From NCBI GenBank assembly GCA_946611235.1, contig CAMODE010000050.1, positions 1 through 61,567 on the forward strand: 61,567 bases of DNA. Direction: 5' to 3'. The notes under the pieces are model-generated. The model searched no databases. It was not told where the DNA came from and was given only the letters and a program-made list of their open reading frames with translations. Position 1 is the stretch's first letter. Every line of letters begins with the position of its first letter. A program made the position numbers and the translations under genes. This stretch comes from an uncultured Caryophanales bacterium. Lineage in GTDB: Bacteria; Bacillota_I; Bacilli_A; RF39; UBA660. This document shows positions 9,540-19,117 of this stretch, piece by piece.

Positions 9540-10520
9540 TTACTGAATATTATTTATTTGTCCATTAGGATTATTCTGTGGCATACCATTTACAAAATTA
9601 GGAACACCAAGATTATTATTATTAATATTTTGCATATTATTATTTGGCATCTGATTTACCATATTCATATTAGGAATTGGTTCAGGAACCACATTAATAT
9701 GAGGCTCATTAGCATTAGCACTAGGAGCATTTACTGGGGCATTAGGTATTGGATTAACCATTGGCCCATTTACAATACCAATAGGACTAGTTGTTGTCAT
9801 ACTAGGCGTAGGATTAACTACTGGTTCTTCCGCTAATGACTGCATTGTTACTTCTGTAGGTTGTACTGATGTCATAGGTGAAACAGGAGTAACAGGACTT
9901 TGCATAGGCTCTACTACGGGAATTGGTTCTACAACTGGAGTTGGAGTAACAACATTATTTACCATAGGTTCCATTTGAACAGGCGTAGGAGTAACTACTT
10001 CTCTAGGTTCGATAACTGGTTTTTGTTCAGATGCTGGAACAAAGAATGAATCATTATTAATTGCTGGTTCAGCGACCATATTATTATTAGGAACTGTATT
10101 TACACTATTATTCATAGAAGTCATATTAGGTTCAGCCATAAACCCATTATTCATCATATTATTATTCAAGCCAGGATTAACTCCCATATTCATATCAGGG
10201 GTAACCATATTATTTGCCATCATATTATTATTTAAGCCACTAGTCATATTTGGTTCAAATAAATTATTATTTATATTCTGATTCATATTTTGATCAAAGG
10301 AATTAACTTGATTATTAAATCCCATATTCATACTTTGATTCATATTATTGAAATCATTTACCCCAGAATTAGTATTATTATCCTCATTCATAGTCTTTTC
10401 TCTTAATTTTTTCTTTTTCTTAGTATCTGCTAAAAATCCTATTATTGTAATAAGTAATATTAAAAGTACAGCCAAAACCCAAATATAATATTCTAATAAA
10501 AAATCAATAACTGCTTGCAT
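9540..10520 (-). CDS. N-terminal TM protein with long Asn/Met/Pro-rich disordered tail
   Basis: MQAVIDFLLEYYIWVLAVLLILLITIIGFL anchor followed by compositionally biased sequence. Confidence 0.55.
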   Translation of the reverse strand: MQAVIDFLLEYYIWVLAVLLILLITIIGFLADTKKKKKLREKTMNEDNNTNSGVNDFNNMNQSMNMGFNNQVNSFDQNMNQNINNNLFEPNMTSGLNNNMMANNMVTPDMNMGVNPGLNNNMMNNGFMAEPNMTSMNNSVNTVPNNNMVAEPAINNDSFFVPASEQKPVIEPREVVTPTPVQMEPMVNNVVTPTPVVEPIPVVEPMQSPVTPVSPMTSVQPTEVTMQSLAEEPVVNPTPSMTTTSPIGIVNGPMVNPIPNAPVNAPSANANEPHINVVPEPIPNMNMVNQMPNNNMQNINNNNLGVPNFVNGMPQNNPNGQINNIQ

Positions 10521-10577
10521 TTCATTTCCTCCTCTTTACTCTACAATTAGAATAACATAAATTATTCTAAAATGCAA

Positions 10578-12341
10578 CTAATACTTAAATTTTTCTCCAA
10601 TATTTTTATCTATAAAACTTAAACTTTTAAGAGATATATCAAATGAATCTTTATACTTACCTCTTTTAAATAACTCTTCAGCTTTATTCATAGCAATATC
10701 TATTTCTTCATAAGTACTTCGATATCTATTACCATAAACAATGATATTTTCAGCCATAGTAACTAATTTAATCATATCATTAGTTTTATTATATATTTTA
10801 AATACCAAGTCTCTAGCGGTATCTACCCTAATATTAAGTATTTTAATAACAATAGGTTTCTTTTCTAATTCCTTTACTATTTCTCTAATAGCATCTTGTG
10901 CTTCTGTTAGTTCAATATAATAACTACTAGGAATAACTGGTATCTTATATTCTTTTAATCGATACTTAGCTTTCTTTAATAAATTTTCAATTGTATCAAG
11001 TTGTTCCCTAGCTCTTGTTTCATCATCTTGCATACTAGTAATTGATCTAAGTTGATAATCTAAATCATCTTGTAATCTGGATAATTTTAAAGATAAGCCA
11101 TCTAATTCTTCTACTAACTTCGAATAAGCAAAAGTCTTCATCTTACCTTGTTCTACTAGTATTTTATAATCCTTATTAATCTTTTCTAAATTCTTATTAA
11201 GTAAACTAAATTTATTAATATCTTCATTAGATAAATTATAATTATACTTAATATCATCTATTTGTAAATAAATATCTCTAACTACTCTATTAATGTTTTC
11301 AATTTTATATCCTAGTTCTTTAATATTCTGTCTAAATAAATCTTTACATTCTTTTTCTTTATCAAAATCATTATATAAACTATTAAAATAATCCATAAAA
11401 GTTTTAAGTTCTACTATTGAGTCACCCATATCTAAGTTTTTTAAATTATTCATAATATTATTGATTTTATTTTTAATTTCATTAATATTATACTCAACAT
11501 TCAAATAATCAAGGGGGTAACCATCTCTTTTCATTCGATAATAATAAATATCTGCTTCTTCTATCTTATTAGGAACAAGTACTGTAGCCATTAATACAAT
11601 TGTCGGAGCATCATCAATTATTTTACTTAATTTATTAATCCTATCATCTAATGTACTAATCTTTTTTTCTACAGATACATATTCATTATTATCCATAGCT
11701 CTTTCAAACTCGACAAATAACTTATCTATCTTATTAAATTCTTCTTCAATATAAGTACTAACTTCCCCATACTCTTTCTTATTTCTTTCAAACTTATTTT
11801 CAAGTTCTCGATAAACTATTTTTAACTTAGTAATTAAAGACCTATTTCTTTCTTCTGACTCTGTAATTAATTTAACTTCATCTAATAGAGTATCAGTCTT
11901 TTTCTTCAAAGTTCTAAGTTCCATCTCTATACTAGCTATCTTTCTAATTGCTGCTTTATAATCCTTCCTGTCAATCATAAATTCAGCATCTGATATAGAA
12001 TCCGTAAGTTCTGGTATTTTTGTATCTCTAATTAATTTAAAAGTATTATCCCAATCTTCCATCTTCCCTTTTAAATTATCCGTCTTAACTAGTTCTTTAA
12101 CTTTCGATATTTCACTAAGAACAGGAACACCAAGTAAATTATTTTTTTCTATATCTAAATTTTCTATTTCTCTCTTATATTTCTTTTTTTGATTACTCTT
12201 AATAATAACAACAGTAATAATTATAAGGATAATTGCCAATATAAAAGCTGATATAGTAATTAAAAGGACACTATCCATATTCTTACCACCTTTCCTACTC
12301 ATACTATATTTTACCACAAAATATTTTTTTTTAAAATACAA
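10578..12341 (-). CDS. ezrA: Septation ring formation regulator EzrA
   Basis: N-terminal TM plus long coiled-coil, with EzrA-like DSISDAEFMIDRKDYKAAIRKIASIE and DETRAREQLDTIE. Confidence 0.82.
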   Translation of the reverse strand: MYFKKKYFVVKYSMSRKGGKNMDSVLLITISAFILAIILIIITVVIIKSNQKKKYKREIENLDIEKNNLLGVPVLSEISKVKELVKTDNLKGKMEDWDNTFKLIRDTKIPELTDSISDAEFMIDRKDYKAAIRKIASIEMELRTLKKKTDTLLDEVKLITESEERNRSLITKLKIVYRELENKFERNKKEYGEVSTYIEEEFNKIDKLFVEFERAMDNNEYVSVEKKISTLDDRINKLSKIIDDAPTIVLMATVLVPNKIEEADIYYYRMKRDGYPLDYLNVEYNINEIKNKINNIMNNLKNLDMGDSIVELKTFMDYFNSLYNDFDKEKECKDLFRQNIKELGYKIENINRVVRDIYLQIDDIKYNYNLSNEDINKFSLLNKNLEKINKDYKILVEQGKMKTFAYSKLVEELDGLSLKLSRLQDDLDYQLRSITSMQDDETRAREQLDTIENLLKKAKYRLKEYKIPVIPSSYYIELTEAQDAIREIVKELEKKPIVIKILNIRVDTARDLVFKIYNKTNDMIKLVTMAENIIVYGNRYRSTYEEIDIAMNKAEELFKRGKYKDSFDISLKSLSFIDKNIGEKFKY

Positions 12342-12361
12342 ATATATACTTTTTTTATTAT

Positions 12362-12429
12362 TTTTAATAACCGCTTCGCTAACTAATTAACTATCGTTAA
12401 TTAGCAGTAGACTTCTACAAGAAGAATCC
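12362..12429 (-). repeat. Dispersed structured intergenic element, copy R1
   Basis: Contains CTAATTAAC-TATC-GTTAATTAG plus flanks shared with R2 and R3 (GATTCTTCT..., TTAGCGAAGCGGTTATTAAAAA on the minus strand). Confidence 0.65.
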
Positions 12430-12530
12430 ATTATATAGATTATATTCTAGATACACAAGTTTTTTGTAAAATAGATGTAAATAGTATTTACTAATCAGAT
12501 ATATTTCTTTATAATAGAAAATTAGTTAGA

Positions 12531-13220
12531 ATGATATATGGGGAGATGGTTAGCATGAAAAGACTTAATATTTTTGTCGATGAAACAGGAGGATTTGGTT
12601 TTGGAGAAGGAACTTCTAGATTATATGGAATTTCATTTGTTTTTCACGAGCAAGATAATAATATTAGAAAAGAAATTGATACATTAAATGATAGATTAAA
12701 CAAATTAGAATATCATAACATGATACATACCGCTGAATTAGTTAATAATAAAGGCGAATATAAGAGTATTAGTGCTCGAGTTAGAAAAAGCATATTTAAT
12801 GCTATATATACTTTTTCAAAAAGGATAGATGTTAAGTATTACACAATTATTATTGATAAAAAATATATGGATGATAATAAGATATTAAAGAAAAATATAA
12901 AAATTGCTATAAACAAAATAATTAATGATAACTTAGATTATATTAACATGTTTGATGTAATAGTGATATATTATGATAATGGTCAAATACCATTAGGTAA
13001 AATAATTGATTCAGAGTTTTCTATATTTAATACTAAGCACATCATAGATTTTGATCATAAGGAAAAGAAATTGTTTCAAGTTGCCGATATGCTTACCTTT
13101 ATCGACAAATGCGATTATAAAGAAAAACATAAAATTTCTATGACTAAAGCTGAAAAGTATTTCTTCAAAGATGATGAAATGAGAAAAATCATAAAACGAA
13201 TTGAAAAGAAACGATTATAA
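12531..13220 (+). CDS. DUF3800 domain-containing protein
   Basis: NIFVDETGGFGF near the N-terminus, central YYTIIIDKK, C-terminal KLFQVADMLTFIDK. Start may be the ATG at 12555. Confidence 0.78.
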   Translation: MIYGEMVSMKRLNIFVDETGGFGFGEGTSRLYGISFVFHEQDNNIRKEIDTLNDRLNKLEYHNMIHTAELVNNKGEYKSISARVRKSIFNAIYTFSKRIDVKYYTIIIDKKYMDDNKILKKNIKIAINKIINDNLDYINMFDVIVIYYDNGQIPLGKIIDSEFSIFNTKHIIDFDHKEKKLFQVADMLTFIDKCDYKEKHKISMTKAEKYFFKDDEMRKIIKRIEKKRL

Positions 13221-13223
13221 CAT

Positions 13224-13251
13224 TAAAAAAACAACCAAATGGTTGCTTTTT
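13224..13251 (+). terminator. Intrinsic terminator after DUF3800
   Basis: AAAAAAACAACC-AAAT-GGTTGCTTTTTT. Confidence 0.65.
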
Positions 13252-13254
13252 TAA

Positions 13255-13327
13255 GCGGGACCTAGCCCCTACACGAGTCAGGCCCGATTACTGTAAACAG
13301 TAGAGGCCCAAAGTAGATATAATCTAC
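13255..13327 (+). ncRNA. GC-rich structured RNA candidate downstream of DUF3800
   Basis: Compositional outlier in AT-rich DNA. CGGGaCCT (13256-13263) can pair with AGGCCCG (13280-13286) or AGGCCC (13304-13309); hairpin TACTG-TAAA-CAGTA (13289-13302); hairpin GTAGAT-ATA-ATCTAC (13313-13327). Confidence 0.55.
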
Positions 13328-13473
13328 ATTATATTATATCTCACTTGCAAATAAATTATACCAAATATATTTATATTTGTAAATTGTTTTACAAAAAATT
13401 TTTATGTAACTTAATTATTTTTATTCAAAAGCAAATAAATATATGGTATTATATATAGAAAGAAGGTAAGAAG

Positions 13474-14322
13474 ATGATTGATTTTACCAATGCTATTGAA
13501 GAATTTAATACCTATAGTGGATCAGAAAAGAAAAAAACATTAATATATGATAATACTAAATACTTAGTAAAATTTCCAGAGCCATTAAAAAATAACAAAT
13601 TCAAATATAATAATATTTCAGAATATATAGGAAGTAATATTTTTAAAATGTCTGGTTTTGAAACACAGAATGTAGTATTAGGAAATTATAATTATAATGG
13701 AAAAGATAAAATAGTATGTGGATGTGTTGATTTCACTGATAATAACCATATACTATGTGAATTTGAAAACTTAGCCCTAAGTTCCAATCCAGATAAAAAA
13801 ATAGAAACAGAAATAAATGATATTATGGAAGTATTAGAAGAAAATTCTCATTTAATAAATGTAAAAGAAACTAAAGATAAATTTTGGGATATGTTTATTA
13901 TTGATAGTTTAATAGGAAATACAGATAGACATAATGGTAATTGGGGATTTCTTCTTAATAAAGAGACAAAAGAACTAAACTTCTCTCCCATATATGACTG
14001 TGGTTCATCACTTAATCCTATGTTAGACGATGAAGAAATGAAAAATATTACAAGTACTGAACTAAAGAATCTAGCTATTAATTGTTATTCTTGTTTAAGA
14101 GAAAACAATAATAAAATTAACTATATGTCATTTATAAAAGAAATGCAAAATGTAGATTGCAATAATGCTTTAAAAAGAGTATTTAATAATATTGATATAA
14201 TTAAAATAAATAACTTTATTGATAATATAGAATGCATATCAAATTATCGTAAAGACTTCTATAAAAATATTATTAATATACGATATAATATATTAAAGGA
14301 AACATATAATAAATTAGTTTAA
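13474..14322 (+). CDS. HipA-like / CtkA-like kinase domain protein
   Basis: FWDMFIIDSLIGNTDRHNGNWGFL and FSPIYDCGSSLNP match HipA-C catalytic motifs; no HipB-like HTH partner adjacent. Confidence 0.75.
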   Translation: MIDFTNAIEEFNTYSGSEKKKTLIYDNTKYLVKFPEPLKNNKFKYNNISEYIGSNIFKMSGFETQNVVLGNYNYNGKDKIVCGCVDFTDNNHILCEFENLALSSNPDKKIETEINDIMEVLEENSHLINVKETKDKFWDMFIIDSLIGNTDRHNGNWGFLLNKETKELNFSPIYDCGSSLNPMLDDEEMKNITSTELKNLAINCYSCLRENNNKINYMSFIKEMQNVDCNNALKRVFNNIDIIKINNFIDNIECISNYRKDFYKNIINIRYNILKETYNKLV

Positions 14323-14327
14323 AGTAA

Positions 14328-14352
14328 AAACAACCATGCGGTTGTTTTTTAT
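14328..14352. terminator. Intrinsic terminator after the HipA-like gene
   Basis: AAAACAACC-ATGC-GGTTGTTTT. Confidence 0.6.
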
Positions 14353-14381
14353 AATTTTACTAAGTTTGTATATTACTAACA

Positions 14382-15400
14382 TTACTTATTCTTTATACCA
14401 AAACTATTATTGTATTCTTCCAAACTTTTAATATACTTAGTTATATTAGTAGTTACTTCAGTAAACATCGAAGTAGCTGCTGCCATAAAACGAATATATT
14501 TATCTTTTTCACTAACATCAGTTACATTTAATAAGCTTTTAATGGCTATTAATACATTTCTAATATCACTATATACTTTTTCTTTAGTACTATCATCTAA
14601 TTTCTTATCATCTATATCTTTCATTATATTAATAACTTCTAATAATATATCTTTATGATTATAATTATTTAATTCTTCATCTAAGTATCTCTTTCCATTT
14701 ACTAAATCAAAAGATATCTCTAATTGCCTATGAATATTTAATCCATGCTCTTCATATTTATCTAAATTAGCATACTTATCTATCTCTATAATTAATGGAT
14801 GAAGTTCTCTTCTTAATCCTATTTCTATTTCTTCATATCTTTCCTTAGTAACATTAGTATTAAGTTCATTACCAATACTATCTTTATATTTATTTAAAAC
14901 AGTATTAATATCATTTCTAATTTTATTAGTATACTCACTACTAGATAATCTATCTAATGAATTTCTTATCCCATTTATAAAACCAATAATATCATTATCT
15001 TTAATATCTTCTTTATATTCACTTACATTTAAAATATTATATAAACATAATAATTTATACTTAGGAACATCTTTTACTTTATCAGTAATACTACTTAGTA
15101 ATTCATTAATCTTATTATCTAATTCATTCTTAATAAGTGATGATTCTTCAAGTACTGTATTACCATTAATTTTATCTATAATATAATTTTTTATTTTATT
15201 TGCTACATCATCTAAATATTTAGTAAGAGTAATCTTAATATCATTATTATTATCTAAGAATGCTGATAAATATAATATATTCTTAATCTTACTCTCTATA
15301 TCATTATCATATGAATAAGATTCTACTTTTTTATTAATTAACTCTTTATAATCATTAATATTCTTACTAAATAGAATAAAATCATTTAATTCTTTTATTA
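14382..15400 (-). pseudogene. C-terminal half of an LRR (BspA-like) gene, separated by the IS insertion
   Basis: Open minus-strand frame IKELNDFILFSKN... through GKRYLDEELNNYNHKDILLEVINIMKDIDDKKLDD...KNK; continuous with 16504-17661 when the IS and one TA are removed. Confidence 0.75.
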
Positions 15401-15476
15401 GACCTGTTCGGAAAGGAGTATTTTAAAAATCACAAAAATGTGGTATCATATATATAAAGGTAAATAGGTGGTACTT

Positions 15477-15638
15477 ATGTTATATATATTGTTAATTTTG
15501 ATTGGTATATTAGGTGGGATAGTTTTAGATAGAGTTATTCCTACTAAAAAAGATAAAATAGAAAATGAATATGTAAAAATCTTTAGGGAAGCAATTGAAA
15601 AAGATTTAGAACAGGACAAGGTAAAAAAAAAGAATTGA
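15477..15638 (+). CDS. Small passenger ORF inside the IS (53 aa, N-terminal TM)
   Basis: MLYILLILIGILGGIVLDRVIPTKKDKIENEYVKIFREAIEKDLEQDKVKKKN, read from sequence; ends just after an A9 run ahead of the transposase ORF. Confidence 0.4.
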   Translation: MLYILLILIGILGGIVLDRVIPTKKDKIENEYVKIFREAIEKDLEQDKVKKKN

Positions 15639-15657
15639 AATTAGATACCAAGAGCTA

Positions 15658-16485
15658 ATGGCAATTACTGATGATGCAAAATTTAAATTACTTACAGGGG
15701 TTACTCGAAAAGTCTTTTTAGATTTAATGGGAATATTGCAACCAATTTATGACGAAACTCACAAAAATGGTTCTAACAGAGGAATTGGAGTTGGATGCAG
15801 GTTATTATTAGCATTGACTTACTGGAGAGAATATAGAGGAATGCGACAAATGGCATTTGACTACGAATTATCTGTATCTACAGTATGTGAAAGTATACAT
15901 TGGGTAGAAGATAATTTGAGTAACCATCCAAATTTTAATTTTGGAAGTATAGAAGAAGAAATTAACAAATTAGAAAGTCAAAATATTAATGTTAGTAAAA
16001 TTATTGGAGATGTAGAAGAACAACCAATTGAAAGACCTACAGATAATCAAGAACTTCATTACTCTGGTAAGAAAAAAAGACATACTACAAAGAATCAAAT
16101 TATTATTAATGAAGATGATTTAAGAATTATAAACTATTATAATGCAGTAGCAACAACACATGATTTTCAAATGCTAAAAGATAGTAATGTTATCGATACT
16201 TTAAACAAATTAAATATAAGTTGTAAATTTGATAGTGGATATCAAGGAGCCCAAAAATTATTAAATAATGCATCAATTCCATACAAAAAATCAAAATATC
16301 ATGAGTTAACTGAAGAAGAGAAAACATATAATAGGAATCTATCTTCAACGCGAATAAAAATAGAGCATGTAAATAGGACTATAAAAATATTTAGAATTAT
16401 GAAAGAAACTTATAGAAATCATCAAAAAAGATATGATAAAAAATTGAAGATTATGTTTACTATATACAATATGAATTTAACATAG
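15658..16485 (+). CDS. IS5-family-like transposase
   Basis: HTH region LTYWREYRGMRQMAFDYELSVSTVCESIHWVED, then VEEQPIERP, YSGKKKRHTTKNQ, KFDSGYQGAQKL, KIEHVNRTIKIFRI. Confidence 0.88.
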   Translation: MAITDDAKFKLLTGVTRKVFLDLMGILQPIYDETHKNGSNRGIGVGCRLLLALTYWREYRGMRQMAFDYELSVSTVCESIHWVEDNLSNHPNFNFGSIEEEINKLESQNINVSKIIGDVEEQPIERPTDNQELHYSGKKKRHTTKNQIIINEDDLRIINYYNAVATTHDFQMLKDSNVIDTLNKLNISCKFDSGYQGAQKLLNNASIPYKKSKYHELTEEEKTYNRNLSSTRIKIEHVNRTIKIFRIMKETYRNHQKRYDKKLKIMFTIYNMNLT

Positions 16486-16503
16486 TACCTTTCCGAACAG
16501 GTC

Positions 16504-17661
16504 TATTAAACTCTTTATTCTATTCAAAAATAAATAAGTATCATTCTTTAATCCTTCATAATCAAACCTATCCCCATTATCTTTACCATATTCTGGTTTA
16601 AAACTTTCAATAGAACTTTTATATACTCTATCTATTTCATTTACCTTTTCAGTAATAATACTAGCTATTTTCTTAGGAAAATCTTTACATAAATATATAA
16701 TCTCATCTTCAAGATGCTTAATATCATCTTCATCTTTTTGAGAACTAATTTCGTTCTCATATTTTTTTTCTTTATTTACTTCTGATAATACAATTTTTTT
16801 ATCTTTTATAAATGTTACATTCCTATCTTTTACTAATTCTTTAAATAATTCTTTAATTAACTTTTTTTCTTTCTCCTTAGAAAAAAAAGAATATTGTGGG
16901 CTTTTAAATTCAATATTTTTAGCACTTTCTTTATTAGCCAATACTGCATAAATAAGATTAATATTTAAACTATTAATATCTAAATACTCAATAGTTACTT
17001 TATCTCCATCAAATAGAATATTACACTCATTACTTATACTAAATTTCTTTAATGAAGAACAACCAACAAAAGCTTTTGGTCCAAGATTAGTTACACTTTC
17101 TGGTATTGTTATTTCTTCAAGTAACCAGCATTTTTCAAAAGCAAAATTTCTAATTGTAGTTAAGCCTTCGGAAAGATTAACTCTTTTTAAATGACATTTT
17201 AGAAATGCATTATATTCAATTTTAATCAAACTACTAGGCATTGTTATTTCTTCAAGTGATATACAATTTTCAAAAGCACACTCATTAATTGCAGTTAAGC
17301 CTTCGGAAAGATTAACTCTTTTTAATGACCTGCAACCCGAAAAGGCCATATAACCTATTCTTTTTATATTACCAGGTATATTTATTTCTTCAAGTGATAT
17401 ACAATTTTCAAACAATTGATCAAAAAAAGTCATATTTTCTGATAAATGAACTTTCTTTAGATTAAAACAATGTTCAAAAGCAGAAGACTCAATAGTTATT
17501 ACACTATTTGGAATATATATTTCTTCAAGGTGTCCATTATGGTAACATGCATGAAAAGCTATTGAAGTAACTCCTTCAGGTATATTAAGACTTTTTAATC
17601 CAGGATTAACCCCTACTAAAACTCCATCTCTAATTTTATAATCATTATTTTCTATATTCAT
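16504..17661 (-). pseudogene. N-terminal LRR_5/BspA-like half of the IS-disrupted gene
   Basis: Repeats such as LEEITIPESVTNLGPKAFVGCSSLKK; the track ORF ends inside the IS terminus with an artificial DLFGKVLC tail. Confidence 0.82.
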
Positions 17662-17744
17662 AATGCACCCTCTTACATATGTTATCTTTACTTAATTATA
17701 TAATGAAATTACTTATAAGTAAAGAAAAAGAGAATAATTTCTCT

Positions 17745-19016
17745 TTATCTCGTCCATTCAAATTCAAAATCTAATATTCTGACAGTATCACCATCTTTAA
17801 TACCATTTTTAATAAGTTCATCGTCTACTCCCATTTTTCTAAGTTTATTAGAAAATCTATCATAAGCTTCTTCGGTATTAAAGTTTGTCATTCTAAATAA
17901 TTTTTCTATTTGGTCTCCTCTTACAACAAAAGTATCTCCATCTTTAGATATGGTAAATGGTTTTTCCATTTTAAATTTATATAAAACATGACTTTCGATG
18001 ACATCATCTTCATATAAAGGTTTATCTTCTATTTCACTTACCATATCCGATAGTTTTTCTATTACTTCATCTAATCCTTCATTAATAAGAGCAGTCACTT
18101 TAAAAATATCTTTATTATTAATCTTTTTCTTAAATTCCTCTAAATTATCTTTAGCTTTTTCTCCATCCATTTTATTAGCTATAATAATTTCTGGTTTTAA
18201 TAATAATTTAGGACTAAATGCTTCTAATTCTTTTCTAATTGATACATAATCTTCATAAGGGTTTCTACCTTCTTCCGCTGACATGTCAATTACATGAGCA
18301 AGTATCTTAGTTCTTTCAATATGTTTTAAGAACTTATGACCAAGACCTATTCCTTCGCTTGCTCCTTCAATAAGCCCTGGAAGATCTGCTACTACAAAAT
18401 CATTCTTCTTTGTTTTTACTACTCCAAGATTAGGAGACAATGTCGTAAAATGGTAGCTTGCTATCTTTGGATTAGCATTTGATATCATTGAAAGAATGGT
18501 ACTTTTACCAACCGAAGGCATACCTACTAGTCCTACGTCCGCAAGCATACGAAGTTCTACTTTAATCTTTCTAACTTCACCTGGCTCACCTTTTTCAGCA
18601 AATGATGGGCAAGGATTACTTCTCGTAGCAAGAGCAACATTACCTCTACCACCTCTACCACCATATGCTATCGTAGCTTCCTGGCCATGTTTAGTTAAAT
18701 CAGCAATAATAACATCAGTATCAAAGTCTCTTACTGTTGTTCCAACTGGTACTTTAACAATTAAGTTCTCACTATGAGCACCATTCATTCCTTTACCAAG
18801 ACCATTTTCTCCATTATCGGCTTTAATTTTCTTTTGATATCTTAAATCAATTAATGTCTTAAGGCCAGAATCAGCCTTAAAAATAATATCAGCACCTTTA
18901 CCACCAGAGCCACCAAAAGGTCCTCCCATAGGTACATAACTTTCTCTTCTATATGCTAAGCATCCATTACCACCAGATCCAGCTTCTACATTCATAACAA
19001 CTTCATCAACAAACAT
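17745..19016 (-). CDS. obg: GTPase Obg/CgtA
   Basis: MFVDEVVMNVEAGSGGNGCLAYRRE, GMPSVGKSTILSMISNANPKIASYHFTTLSPNLGVV, DLPGLIEGA. Start set at 19016, preceded by a GGAAG RBS, instead of the track start 19058. Confidence 0.95.
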   Translation of the reverse strand: MFVDEVVMNVEAGSGGNGCLAYRRESYVPMGGPFGGSGGKGADIIFKADSGLKTLIDLRYQKKIKADNGENGLGKGMNGAHSENLIVKVPVGTTVRDFDTDVIIADLTKHGQEATIAYGGRGGRGNVALATRSNPCPSFAEKGEPGEVRKIKVELRMLADVGLVGMPSVGKSTILSMISNANPKIASYHFTTLSPNLGVVKTKKNDFVVADLPGLIEGASEGIGLGHKFLKHIERTKILAHVIDMSAEEGRNPYEDYVSIRKELEAFSPKLLLKPEIIIANKMDGEKAKDNLEEFKKKINNKDIFKVTALINEGLDEVIEKLSDMVSEIEDKPLYEDDVIESHVLYKFKMEKPFTISKDGDTFVVRGDQIEKLFRMTNFNTEEAYDRFSNKLRKMGVDDELIKNGIKDGDTVRILDFEFEWTR

Positions 19017-19117
19017 ATTATCATCTTCCTTCATATTTAACTTTATAGATAATAACAAGATATAATATTATAAGTAAAATAATATATATACCTGATACCC
19101 ATAAAATTCTAAGATAA

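Larger units (their letters stand above)
15401..16503 (+). mobile_element. IS5-family-like insertion sequence, 1103 bp
   Basis: Perfect 16-bp terminal inverted repeats GACCTGTTCGGAAAGG at both ends, TA target duplication (15399-15400 / 16504-16505), internal DDE transposase. Confidence 0.9.

Noticed and set aside
9558-9836. Plus-strand ORF rich in I/H/N/R/W
   Set aside because: Antisense translation of an Asn-rich low-complexity CDS.
18496-18777. Plus-strand ORF antisense to obg (also 17998-18249)
   Set aside because: Opposite a clearly conserved CDS; no RBS or family signal.
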